A DNA stretch of 64,000 bases from Bacteroidota bacterium (GTDB taxonomy: Bacteria > Bacteroidota > Ignavibacteria > Kapaibacteriales > UBA961). Under the pieces are notes generated by a model. It was not told the origin of the DNA, ran no database searches, and saw only the letters and a program-made list of their open reading frames with translations. Position 1 is the first letter of the stretch. Each line of letters opens with the position of its first letter. Location of the stretch: NCBI GenBank assembly GCA_018266765.1, contig JAFDZU010000064.1:13037-77036 (forward strand), written 5' to 3'. Of this stretch, positions 44,486 to 53,806 are shown piece by piece. A program made the translations under genes and the position numbers.

Positions 44486-46201
44486 ATGAAATATATCATT
44501 ATCATAATACTTGCGTGTTTTACAGTTGTGATAACAAGTGCACAAAATCCCCTTGTGGTTCCCCCGGCACTTACAGGAACAACATTCAACCTTAAAATAC
44601 AAAATGGAACAACCCAGTTTTATCCGGGTATAAATACCCCAACGTATGGAATCAATGGAGCTTTGCTTGCGCCGACACTAATTGTAAATAAGTGGGATTG
44701 GGTAACCATGAATGTTTCTAATACGTTAACAGGATTTGGGAATTCAACCACAATTCATTGGCATGGTTTGCATTTACCTGCCGCAGATGATGGGGGACCA
44801 CATCAAGTAATTGCACAAGAAGGAACATGGAGTCCACGATTTCAGATATTGAATAATGCAGGCACATTTTGGTATCATCCTCATGGTGATGGAAAGACTG
44901 ATTTACATGTCTCGAAGGGTTTGGCAGGAATGATAATAATAAAAGACTCTACTGAAGCTGCTTTGATGCTTCCACGAACGTATGGAGTTGATGATTTTCC
45001 AATTATTGTCCAGACAAAATCTTTTGATATTTTAAATCAAATTGCAATTGCAACAGAAGCAGACACAGCATTGTGTGTGAATGGAACTATGTCGCCTTAT
45101 CTTAATGCTCCTGCACAAATTATTCGACTTCGGTTATTGAACGGTTCTTCCATGAGAACATATAATTTTGGTTTTACCGGAAATAAAACATTTAAAATGA
45201 TTGCCGGAGATGCAGGACTGTTAGACAAACCAATAACTCTTACAAGAATACGATTAAGCCCCGGAGAAAGAGCTGAAATTTTATTGGATTTAACAGGTTT
45301 AAACGGACAAACAATCAACCTCTATAGTTTTAGTTCTGAATTACCAAATGGAATTTATGGAGCTAAAACTGTAAGAAGCATGATGGGAGGAACAATCCCA
45401 GAATACAGTGATAATCCTTTGAATGGAAAAGACTTCTCAGTTCTACAAATTAACGTAGTAGACCAAACTTCCAATCCGATAACAGATTTTCCAAATACTC
45501 TAACAGTAAATAATCCGTGGAAAAATTATTCTGTTTCAAGAAATTTTGTTCTCCAACCTGATTCTATGATGAGTGGATTAGGAATGGTAGCAGGACCATT
45601 TAATATTAATGGCGCTCATTTCGATATGAACAGAATTAATGTTACGACCTATCTCAATACAACTGAAAAGTGGAGAATTACCAATAATACAGGGATTGCT
45701 CATCCTTTTCACAAACATGACATACACTTTTATCTGCTCAATATTAATGGTGGAGCAGTACCCGATTATGAAAAAGGGAAAAAAGATGTTGTGTTGGTAA
45801 TGCCTATGCAATATGTTGAATTTATTACTAAATTCGAGGATTTTGCCGATGAGTCAATTCCGTATATGTACCACTGTCACTTGTTGCATCATGAAGATGA
45901 CGGAATGATGGGAAGTTTTAGAGTGATTGATACTACTTCTACAAGCGTTGAAGAGCAAAGCCAGAGTAACATTTCAATATTCCCTAATCCTGTATCACTT
46001 ACTTTGAATATTAAACTTCAAGGTGATGACATCGCGGGAGAAATCAAAGTGTTGAATTTACTTGGAACAATAATTCTTTCAAAGAATATCAATAACAACT
46101 CTTCTGCAACCGTTGATGTATCTGGCTTGAGTGGTGGTGTGTATGTGGCTCAGATTCAATCAGGTAATAAAACAATTACTAAAAAATTTATTAAACAATG
46201 A
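44486..46201 (+). CDS. Multicopper oxidase with T9SS sorting domain
   Basis: 571 residues with signal MKYIIIIILACFTVVITSAQ and an AGGAGG site upstream. The copper ligand clusters are intact: TIHWHGLHLPAADDGG (His 91 and 93), TFWYHPHGDG (His 131 and 133), GIAHPFHKHDIHF and MYHCHLLHHEDDGMMG, the last with the type 1 Cys and axial Met. These fit a CueO/SufI-like laccase-type enzyme that oxidises Cu(I) or phenolic substrates with O2. The last ~75 residues are a sorting domain (ISIFPNPVSLTLNIKLQG, then SGGVYVAQIQSG). A T9SS-exported oxidase would act at the cell surface, not in the periplasm like CueO. It overlaps the next gene by four bases. Confidence 0.92.
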   Translation: MKYIIIIILACFTVVITSAQNPLVVPPALTGTTFNLKIQNGTTQFYPGINTPTYGINGALLAPTLIVNKWDWVTMNVSNTLTGFGNSTTIHWHGLHLPAADDGGPHQVIAQEGTWSPRFQILNNAGTFWYHPHGDGKTDLHVSKGLAGMIIIKDSTEAALMLPRTYGVDDFPIIVQTKSFDILNQIAIATEADTALCVNGTMSPYLNAPAQIIRLRLLNGSSMRTYNFGFTGNKTFKMIAGDAGLLDKPITLTRIRLSPGERAEILLDLTGLNGQTINLYSFSSELPNGIYGAKTVRSMMGGTIPEYSDNPLNGKDFSVLQINVVDQTSNPITDFPNTLTVNNPWKNYSVSRNFVLQPDSMMSGLGMVAGPFNINGAHFDMNRINVTTYLNTTEKWRITNNTGIAHPFHKHDIHFYLLNINGGAVPDYEKGKKDVVLVMPMQYVEFITKFEDFADESIPYMYHCHLLHHEDDGMMGSFRVIDTTSTSVEEQSQSNISIFPNPVSLTLNIKLQGDDIAGEIKVLNLLGTIILSKNINNNSSATVDVSGLSGGVYVAQIQSGNKTITKKFIKQ

Positions 46202-47657
46202 GAAAATTAATTGTAATAATGTTATTAAGTGTAAGCGTTTCGGCATTTGCACAAGGTTCAATTTCTTGGGAAGCAGGAATGAATATCTCCAACAATTCCT
46301 TTAGCAATATGCACCCAAGAGTGAGCATAGATGGCTCCGGCAATCCGATGGTTATTTGGGGAAGAATGTCGGATCAATCCGTTTTCTTTTCTAAGTTGAA
46401 TGGCACTTCGTTTACCGCTCCAGTAAAGTTGAATCCGCCGTCGCTGACGGTGGCAACAGCAAGTTGGATGGGTCCCGATATTGCTTCCAAAGGTGATACA
46501 GTTTATGTGGTGGTAAAGCAAACACCGAAGCATCAGATACTTGTCATATTTATTTACTTCGTTCTTTCAATGGTGGTAATACATTTTCAAAACCTATTCG
46601 AGTAGATTTTATTGCTGATAGTATTTCACGATTCCCCACGGTTACAGTTGATGAATCGGGAAATCCAATTGTAGCTTTTATGAAATTTAATCCTTCATTT
46701 TTGCAATCGAGATGGGTTGTAGCGAAATCCACAGATTACGGAAATACATTTTCAGTTGATGTAAAGGCAAGCGGATATAGTGGAGCAAAAGCTGAAGTTT
46801 GCGATTGTTGTCCGGGTGCCATTGTTTCTTCGGGAAGTACATCAACAGTGCTCTACCGTGATAACTTGGCTAATATCCGTGATATATGGATTGGTGTTTC
46901 AAACGACAAAAGCAACTCCTTCAAAAATGGATATACAGTTGATAATAACAAATGGTTAATAAATTCTTGTCCCTCAAGCGGACCGGATGGTGTAATAGTT
47001 GGCGATACTCTTTATAGTGTATTTATGAGCAGCGGAAGCGGAAGTTATAGAACATATTTAAGTAAATTTTCCATGAGTTCCGGTATACTGAACAAGGTTT
47101 CAAACCTAACGGGAACAATAACCGGTTTAAGTCAGCAGAATTATCCTCGAGTCGCAAGCGAAGGCAAAGCAATGGCTATAGTTTGGAAGCAGAATGTGAA
47201 TGGAGTATCACAACTCCCAATACTTTTTACAAATAATATAGCAGATGGTTTTCCAACAACGTATGACATGGTTGACTTGAACGACATCACCAATGCAGAC
47301 GTTGCTATCTCTAAAGGGAAAGTGTTTGTTGTGTGGGAAGATGATAATTCAGGAACTATAAAATTCCGTTCGGGAACGTTCTCTACTGCTTCAAACTCGG
47401 TAAATGAAATTGAACAAAAAAGTTTTTCAATTTATCCAAGTCCGACTTCAGATTTTCTTACAATTCAGATTGATGAATCTGTAATGGCAAACTCAAAACT
47501 GAAAATTACCAACGAGTTAGGTGAAACTATTTTGACTTCAAATATCAGTAAGGGTATTCCTCTAAAATTAAATGTTGCAAGTTTTGATAAGGGTGTTTAT
47601 TTCATTCAAATACTATCAAATAATAAAAATTACAGTCATAAATTTATTAAACAATAA
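46198..47657 (+). pseudogene. Secreted Asp-box-like protein with T9SS tail, interrupted by a frameshift
   Basis: The 5' part (46198 to about 46530) encodes signal MRKLIVIMLLSVSVSAFAQG and a body ending TVYVVVKQTP. The reading then continues in another frame as ASDTCHIYLLRSFNGGNTFS, running smoothly into the downstream part (ATG at 46680 is internal) and to the stop at 47657. A single-base loss near 46520-46532 explains it. The body has SKSTDYGNTF-like units and a CDCCPGAIVS motif near the centre that could bind metal. The tail is T9SS-like (FSIYPSPTSDFLTIQI, then DKGVYFIQIL). It overlaps the oxidase stop. It is either a recent pseudogene or a sequence error. Confidence 0.75.
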
Positions 47658-47667
47658 CGGAGTTTTT

Positions 47668-48537
47668 ATGAAAACAATGATACTCATTGTGATAATTGCA
47701 GTAATGTCGCTTGGGGCGGCATCTCTGCAACAGGATATGCCCCATAAATTGCTAAGTTTCGGAGCACCTGTTTCAAGTACGGGAGCACCCGATGAACGAA
47801 CATGTGCAACAAGTGGTTGTCATGATACATACGCACCAAATATTGGTCGTGGTTCTATGAATATTTCAATTGATGGGGCTGAAAATGGGTTTGAAGCCGG
47901 AAAGACCTATGATATTACTATTCAAGTTGCAGATAAAGACACAAAGCGATTCGGATATCAACTTGTTGCTTTGAATGATGATGATAAAACCAATGCGGGT
48001 GAATTAAAAATTATTGACAATGACCGAACACAAATAGTAACAAACGATTTAAAATTCAAAGATCGCAAATATGCAACATATACACTGGCCGGTACCGAAC
48101 CATTTTCGGATGGCTTGGGCTATTGGAAGGTAAAATGGACGGCTCCGACTTCTCAAAAGAACATTACATTTTATGCTGCAACGGTTATTGCAAATAACGA
48201 CGACACAGATTATGGCGATTATGTTTTGACAAGCTCCCTACAACTTTCGCCTAAATCTCCTAGTATTATATCAGAACAACAGGTTCAGCCAGGGTGGATT
48301 TCATTGCCTGTCATTGTAGGTAATAGTTTGAATTGCAGAATTACTCTCAACAAACCTGACGAAATTTCTCTCGAACTTTATGATATATCAGGTAAAGTAG
48401 TTCCACTTGGCAAGCGGCATTATGGAGCGGGTTCTTCAGTAGGAGAATATAAGCTCTCCGGATTTACTGCAGGTGCTTATTTTGTTAGAGCATATTCTTC
48501 AGTTGGAGTTTTTTCACACACTGTATTTATTCAATAG
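47668..48537 (+). CDS. Secreted choice-of-anchor V-type protein with CX4CH motif (first paralogue)
   Basis: 289 residues from the ATG at 47668; the frame extends upstream but overlaps the previous gene's end. Signal: MKTMILIVIIAVMSLGAA. The mature N-terminus has SSTGAPDERTCATSGCHDT: TGAP-x-E-x-TCA-x-SGCH is the hallmark of the choice-of-anchor V/Reeler-like family, and C-x4-C-H could attach a c-type heme. Residues about 60-190 form the Reeler-like sandwich (GKTYDITIQVADKDTKRFGY). The C-terminus is a sorting-domain-like strand set. It is 10 bases before a paralogue. Confidence 0.8.
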   Translation: MKTMILIVIIAVMSLGAASLQQDMPHKLLSFGAPVSSTGAPDERTCATSGCHDTYAPNIGRGSMNISIDGAENGFEAGKTYDITIQVADKDTKRFGYQLVALNDDDKTNAGELKIIDNDRTQIVTNDLKFKDRKYATYTLAGTEPFSDGLGYWKVKWTAPTSQKNITFYAATVIANNDDTDYGDYVLTSSLQLSPKSPSIISEQQVQPGWISLPVIVGNSLNCRITLNKPDEISLELYDISGKVVPLGKRHYGAGSSVGEYKLSGFTAGAYFVRAYSSVGVFSHTVFIQ

Positions 48538-48546
48538 GAGCACAAA

Positions 48547-49425
48547 ATGTTACAAAAAACAATATTAATAGTCTTCGGATTGGCAATGGTTTTACTAATT
48601 ACTGCAGGTAAAAATAATGGTAATACAATCCTTAAGTCTTCCGGCTCTCACATCTCGAGCACTGGTGCGCCGGGTGAACAGACTTGTGCTAAATCAGGTT
48701 GCCATATTGATGCCCAAATAGACCAAGATGATAATAAAGTTGTTACAAAGCTTATATTAGGCGATAATGAAAAAATCTATACTCCTGCTCAAAAATATAC
48801 GATGAAGCTCCATGCCATTAAGGCAGGTGTAGGAAGATTTGGATTTCAAATAGTAGCACTTGACACTAATAACCGATCAAGCGGAGCTTTTTCAGTCCCG
48901 CAGAATTACAACCGTGTACAGTTACAAAACGGAACTATCAATGGTTCAAATAGAAATTATGTAACACACACGACTGCCGGTAACAAACCCGATGTAGTAG
49001 GTGAAGTTGAATGGAATTTTGTTTGGACTGCTCCGCAATCCTATAAAGGTAAGGTTACGTTTTATTATTGTGTGAATGCAACAAATATGGATAATACTAA
49101 TACCGGAGACCACTTATTTGTTGCTTCTGAGTCTTATACTACATCAGCAACAAAGGTTTCGGAAAATGAGGATTTTGCTTCTACATTTCGTGTATATCCA
49201 ACAGTAGCAAATGATTACTTAACCGTGGAGAATGAATCGGGATTTGCAAAAGATACGAAATATGAAATTGTTTCGAGTTCAGGATTGATTCTACAAAAAA
49301 ATCGTATTGAAAGCAGTGGTAATAGTGTAGTTATTCCCCTTGAACTATTGCCAAACGGTTATTATATAGTGCGTATAACCACAGCAGGAATCGCTATTGT
49401 TAAAAACTTTGTGGTATTACGATAA
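48547..49425 (+). CDS. Secreted choice-of-anchor V-type protein with CX4CH motif (second paralogue)
   Basis: 292 residues. Signal: MLQKTILIVFGLAMVLLITA. The same block appears as SSTGAPGEQTCAKSGCHID, then TPAQKYTMKLHAIKAGVGRFG and a sorting-like C-terminus (FRVYPTVANDYLTVENE, then LPNGYYIVRITTAG). It is a tandem paralogue of the gene before it. If the CX4CH binds heme, the pair could pass electrons at the cell surface, for instance with the nearby oxidase; that is inference. It ends 42 bases before the C-half of CusA. Confidence 0.8.
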   Translation: MLQKTILIVFGLAMVLLITAGKNNGNTILKSSGSHISSTGAPGEQTCAKSGCHIDAQIDQDDNKVVTKLILGDNEKIYTPAQKYTMKLHAIKAGVGRFGFQIVALDTNNRSSGAFSVPQNYNRVQLQNGTINGSNRNYVTHTTAGNKPDVVGEVEWNFVWTAPQSYKGKVTFYYCVNATNMDNTNTGDHLFVASESYTTSATKVSENEDFASTFRVYPTVANDYLTVENESGFAKDTKYEIVSSSGLILQKNRIESSGNSVVIPLELLPNGYYIVRITTAGIAIVKNFVVLR

Positions 49426-49466
49426 TAACGTACGAATTTATTGCGAAGTAGATAGTATTAATAGAG

Positions 49467-51383
49467 ATGAGTAAAAAAAAAACGATGAATAAAAAACAAC
49501 GAATAGAAATTATTGAAAAATCCTCTAAACAGGTAGGAGCAGGAGTGTTTTACTCGACTATTGTAGTAATCACTTCTTTCTTACCTGTATTTTTACTCAC
49601 CGGTATCGAAGGTAAACTCTTTCATCCTTTGGCTTGGACTAAGACCTTTATATTGATAATAGATGCGTTCTTTGCAATCTCACTGGCACCTGTTCTGATT
49701 TCGTTCCTGATGAAAGGAAAGTTGAAACCTGAAAGTGCAAATCCAATTACCCGTATCTTAGAAAAAATATATTCTCCTTTAATTACTTGGTGTATGAATT
49801 GGCGAAAAACAGTTCTTACTTTTAATCTAATTGCTCTCATCATTGGTGGTATAATGGTGGTTCGCATGGGGTCTGAGTTCATGCCGCCCTTAGATGAAGG
49901 TTCTATTCTTTTTATGCCCGTTACACTTCCTGATGTTTCTAATTCGGAAATTAAAAGAATCCTTCAAGTGCAAGATAAAATCATTAAGTCTGTTCCCGAA
50001 GTAATGAATGTATTAGGCAAAGCAGGAAGAGCAAATACTGCAACTGATAATTCACCGATAAGTATGATTGAAACTATTGTCTTATTAAAACCAAAAGCTG
50101 AGTGGCGTAGCGGTATGTCAAAAGATGATATTATAAATGAACTGAACAGTAAACTTCAAATCCCCGGTGTTGTAAACGGATTCACACAGCCAATTATTAA
50201 CCGGATAAATATGCTTTCAACCGGAATAAGAACAGATGTTGGATTGAAAATTTACGGTCAAAATCTTGATTCTATCTACTCACTCGCTGTACGAATGAAA
50301 AAAGAGCTTGAAGGCATCAGCGGCATTAAAGATTTATATGTAGAGCCAATAACAGGTGGAAGATATATTGATATAACAGTTAAAAAAGATGAAATTGGAA
50401 AATACGGTTTAAGTGTAGATGATGTAAACATGTACGTAGAAACAGCACTCGGAGGAATGAATCTTACCACAACAATCGAAGGAAGAGAACGCTTTACTGT
50501 CAATGCACGGTTTGCGCAAGATTATAGAAACAGTTTGGAAGCAATAAATCAAGTTCCTATTAAAACTATGAACTATGGAGTAATTCCTCTTTCCGTTGTA
50601 GCTGATGTTTCTGTTTCTGAAGGCCCTCCAATGATAAACTCTGAGAATGCAATGTTGCGTGGAACAGTTCTTTTTAATGTTCGAGACCGAGACCTTGGAA
50701 GCACTGTAAAAGAAGCACAAGACAAGTTAGATGCGATGTTCTCTAAACTACCGAAGGGCTATAACTTAGAGTGGAGCGGTCAGTGGGAGAATCAAATTAG
50801 AGCCAATAAAACGTTAAGTATTATTATGCCAATCGTGCTTTTAATAATTTTCATGGTTTTATATTTTACGTACAAATCGTTAAAAGAAGCATTACTCACC
50901 ATGATAACTGTTCCATTTGCTTTAATAGGAGGGGTTTATATGGTTTATTTCTATGGTGTTAATTTATCGGTCGCGGTAGCGGTAGGATTTATTGCACTCT
51001 TTGGGATTGCTATCGAAACAGCAATGTTAATGACTATATATCTGAACGAATATATGGAAAAATTAGTAGCAGATAAGGGCAATTCATCAGAAACTATAAC
51101 CAAAGCCGATTTACGTAAATATACGATTGATGGTGCAGTTCAACGTTTGAGACCCAAGTTAATGACGGTTTCTGTTTCACTTTTTGGATTAATTCCTATT
51201 CTTTGGGCAAGAGGAACAGGAAGCGATGTTATGTTACCAATTACTATTCCGTTAATCGGAGGAGTATTAACTTCTACAATTTACGTACTATTGGTAACAC
51301 CGATTGTCTATGAAATGGCGAAAGAAAGAGAACTGAAAAAACATGGTAAAATTACAATAGCGGGAAGTCATGAAGCACTGTAA
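49467..51383 (+). CDS. CusA/CzcA-type heavy-metal RND pump, C-terminal half
   Basis: 638 residues. It starts in the cytoplasmic segment between TM4 and TM5 of a complete CusA: NKKQRIEIIEKSSKQVGAG, followed by TM5 (FYSTIVVITSFLPVFLLTG), EGKLFHPLAWTKTF and TM6. TM7 (NLIALIIGGIMVV) and the second periplasmic porter domain follow (GSEFMPPLDEGSILFMPVTL, GIRTDVGLKIYGQNL), then TM8-TM12. The first TM segment and porter domain are absent here; they are encoded at 55290. With that half it totals 1060 residues, the usual full length. The next gene overlaps it by 14 bases. The ATG has only a weak ribosome site. Confidence 0.9.
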   Translation: MSKKKTMNKKQRIEIIEKSSKQVGAGVFYSTIVVITSFLPVFLLTGIEGKLFHPLAWTKTFILIIDAFFAISLAPVLISFLMKGKLKPESANPITRILEKIYSPLITWCMNWRKTVLTFNLIALIIGGIMVVRMGSEFMPPLDEGSILFMPVTLPDVSNSEIKRILQVQDKIIKSVPEVMNVLGKAGRANTATDNSPISMIETIVLLKPKAEWRSGMSKDDIINELNSKLQIPGVVNGFTQPIINRINMLSTGIRTDVGLKIYGQNLDSIYSLAVRMKKELEGISGIKDLYVEPITGGRYIDITVKKDEIGKYGLSVDDVNMYVETALGGMNLTTTIEGRERFTVNARFAQDYRNSLEAINQVPIKTMNYGVIPLSVVADVSVSEGPPMINSENAMLRGTVLFNVRDRDLGSTVKEAQDKLDAMFSKLPKGYNLEWSGQWENQIRANKTLSIIMPIVLLIIFMVLYFTYKSLKEALLTMITVPFALIGGVYMVYFYGVNLSVAVAVGFIALFGIAIETAMLMTIYLNEYMEKLVADKGNSSETITKADLRKYTIDGAVQRLRPKLMTVSVSLFGLIPILWARGTGSDVMLPITIPLIGGVLTSTIYVLLVTPIVYEMAKERELKKHGKITIAGSHEAL

Positions 51384-52596
51384 AACCATATTGTTGATAA
51401 TTTTCATTCTTTGCAGTAAGCAATTGTTTGCACAAGTGCTTACGTTGGATACAATTCTTAGTAGAATTGAACAAAACAATCCTATGCTTAAAATGTATGA
51501 TGAACAAATCACAGGAGTGCAAAATTACTCGCAAATGACAAAAAGCTGGATGCCACCGAAAATATCAGTCGGAAAATGGCAAACTCCTTATGAAAGTTTG
51601 AATGAAGGTATGTGGATGATTTCTGCCGAGCAAATGATTCCGAATCCTTCAAAACAGCAGGCAAATTATGATTATATGCAAGGAATGACCGACATCGAAT
51701 CTCAGAAAAAATTTGCAAAACGAAATGAGATGTTTGCAATCGCGAAACAAGTGTATTATAGTTGGATTGTACTTAAAAAGAAACATGAAGTACTTGTACA
51801 AACTGACTCTTTGTTGGATTATATTATTCAAGTTGCACAAATACGTTATACCTTCAATAAAGAAAAACTAACTACAATCTATAAAGCTCAAGCTGATTTA
51901 TTTGTCATTCGTAATATGGAAACGATGGTGCTTGGTGATATGAAAATGAAAAATATTGAGCTAAATACTCTGATGAATGCCGTAAGTTCTGCGGAGTTTG
52001 ATATTGATACTACAATTCAAATACACAATTATGAAGCTCAAGCCAATGATACAATGCTTATTTCTACTGTAAGAAGTGATATTAAGCAGTATGATGCGGG
52101 TATAAACACAGCAAAACTTCAACAAGAATTTGAAAGAACAAAACGTTTCCCTGAATTTGGTGTTTCGGTAACTCACATGCAATCAACAAGTTCTATGCCC
52201 AGTCAGTTTTCAGTTATGGGAATGATGAGTCTGCCTTTCGTTCCGTGGGCATCGAAAGATTACCAAGCAAATATTCAAGGATTGGATAATACTATTAATG
52301 CAATTAACTATCAAAAACAATCCGAAATTAATGAGATTGCCGGAGAAATTGCTTCGCTTCAAACACAGATTCGTTCAGTAAAACAGCAACTCAATGCGTA
52401 TAAAGAAAAGATTACACCTGCATTTTTCAACAGTTATCAGTCTTCATTGATAGGATATCAGCAAAATACCGAAGATTTATTTACTGTATTAGACGGTTTG
52501 AAGATGTATCGGATGGCGAAAACGGATGAACTGGATCAACTGCAAGCACTATTGTCATTGGAGGTTAGATATGAGAAAGAAATGGAAATACGGTAA
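51370..52596 (+). CDS. Outer-membrane factor, TolC/CusC family
   Basis: 408 residues. Signal: MKHCKTILLIIFILCSKQLF, cleavage near AQVLT. The helical barrel pattern of outer-membrane factors is clear: TLDTILSRIEQNNPMLKMYD at the start and a second helical repeat near 210-400 (YDAGINTAKLQQEFERTKR, LQTQIRSVKQQLNAYKEKI). It forms the exit duct of a tripartite metal pump with the CusA halves and the adaptors. It overlaps the pump gene upstream and the adaptor gene downstream, so all are translationally coupled. Confidence 0.88.
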   Translation: MKHCKTILLIIFILCSKQLFAQVLTLDTILSRIEQNNPMLKMYDEQITGVQNYSQMTKSWMPPKISVGKWQTPYESLNEGMWMISAEQMIPNPSKQQANYDYMQGMTDIESQKKFAKRNEMFAIAKQVYYSWIVLKKKHEVLVQTDSLLDYIIQVAQIRYTFNKEKLTTIYKAQADLFVIRNMETMVLGDMKMKNIELNTLMNAVSSAEFDIDTTIQIHNYEAQANDTMLISTVRSDIKQYDAGINTAKLQQEFERTKRFPEFGVSVTHMQSTSSMPSQFSVMGMMSLPFVPWASKDYQANIQGLDNTINAINYQKQSEINEIAGEIASLQTQIRSVKQQLNAYKEKITPAFFNSYQSSLIGYQQNTEDLFTVLDGLKMYRMAKTDELDQLQALLSLEVRYEKEMEIR

Positions 52597-53806
52597 TTTC
52601 ACTTTGCGGTCTATTATAAAGCAAATATTTTTGATTTGTTGTATTACTGTATTATTAGTTATACTTTCGTCATGCTCGGGAAGTGGAAAGAATACACAAT
52701 TTAACGCTTTAAAAAAAATAGATTTAGATGGTTTGGTGCAACCTACCAATCAAACTGTATTCAGTGCGGTAAGTACGATTACACCTACTCAACAATCAAT
52801 CACGCCGGTTATCAAAGCAACCGGAGAAATTGATTACGACCCTCGATTCCAAAATACAATGAGTGTGCGATTCAGCGGACGGATTGAAAAGCTCTATGTG
52901 AAGTATAATTTTGAAGATATATCCAAAGGTCAGCGCATCATGGATATTTATAGCCCTGAAATCGTAACTGAACAACAAAATTTACTGTTCTTATTGGCTA
53001 ATTCATCAGAAAACAGAGAGTTAGTTAATTCGACAAAACAAAAATTACGCCTTCTTGGACTGACTGATTCACAACTTGAGCAAATAGAATCTTCTCACAG
53101 TGCGATAAATCCATTACCTGTTTACAGCTCATTTACGGGGCATATTCATGATATTGGACTATCCGGTGGAGTTGCCTCGTCAGCAGCGATGAGAACCGGA
53201 ATGAATGCAGGAATGAATACTGCATCTGCATCAACCCAGAGTGAAAATTCAGCTTCTTCTCAATCTTCATCACTTTCTCTGAAAGAAGGAATGTATGTAA
53301 AAAGTGGTCAATCTCTTTTTGCAGTATATAGTATGAACCAAGTTTGGGCTGTTTTGAGTATCTCTCCGCAAGATGCTCGATTCGTAAAAATTGGGGATAA
53401 AGTTACTATCCAACCGGAAACAAACCTGATGAACACTATTGCTTCCACCGTTGGTTATATCGAACCTGTAATTGAAAAGAATTCTTTTAATGTCAAAGCA
53501 AGGGTTTATTTACAAAATGCCGAACACTTACATTTGAAAATAGGAACACTGTTGTCAGCAACAATAACTTCTAAAGAAATAAGCGGAATGTGGTTGCCAA
53601 GGAGTTCAGTTGTTACCATTGGACGCAATCAAATTGTTTTCCTTAAAACAGAAAATCATTTTAGTACCAAAACTATAAATACGGGATTTGAAACTGATTC
53701 TTTAATTCAAGTACTAAGCGGGTTGCAAGGAAATGAAATGATAGCCGGTAACGCACAATTTATGGTGGATAGTGAAAGTTTTATTCAAACAAATGAAAAT
53801 GAATAG
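52571..53806 (+). CDS. CusB-type membrane-fusion adaptor (first)
   Basis: 411 residues from the ATG at 52571, overlapping the TolC-like stop by 26 bases; an upstream ATG at 52526 reads through the previous gene. A lipobox (VILSSCSGSG) follows the hydrophobic stretch, so it is anchored by lipid. The adaptor body has IKATGEIDYDPRFQNTMSVR, SGRIEKLYVKYNFEDISKGQ and SMNQVWAVLSISPQDARFV. A Ser-, Gly- and Met-rich loop (MRTGMNAGMNTASAST) may bind copper. It lacks the heavy-metal-binding domain found in the next adaptor. It links the inner-membrane pump to the outer-membrane factor. Confidence 0.88.
   Translation: MRKKWKYGNFTLRSIIKQIFLICCITVLLVILSSCSGSGKNTQFNALKKIDLDGLVQPTNQTVFSAVSTITPTQQSITPVIKATGEIDYDPRFQNTMSVRFSGRIEKLYVKYNFEDISKGQRIMDIYSPEIVTEQQNLLFLLANSSENRELVNSTKQKLRLLGLTDSQLEQIESSHSAINPLPVYSSFTGHIHDIGLSGGVASSAAMRTGMNAGMNTASASTQSENSASSQSSSLSLKEGMYVKSGQSLFAVYSMNQVWAVLSISPQDARFVKIGDKVTIQPETNLMNTIASTVGYIEPVIEKNSFNVKARVYLQNAEHLHLKIGTLLSATITSKEISGMWLPRSSVVTIGRNQIVFLKTENHFSTKTINTGFETDSLIQVLSGLQGNEMIAGNAQFMVDSESFIQTNENE

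Noticed and set aside
46500-46540. Programmed ribosomal frameshift
   Set aside because: No slippery heptamer, downstream pseudoknot or internal Shine-Dalgarno is visible; a simple one-base change explains it better.
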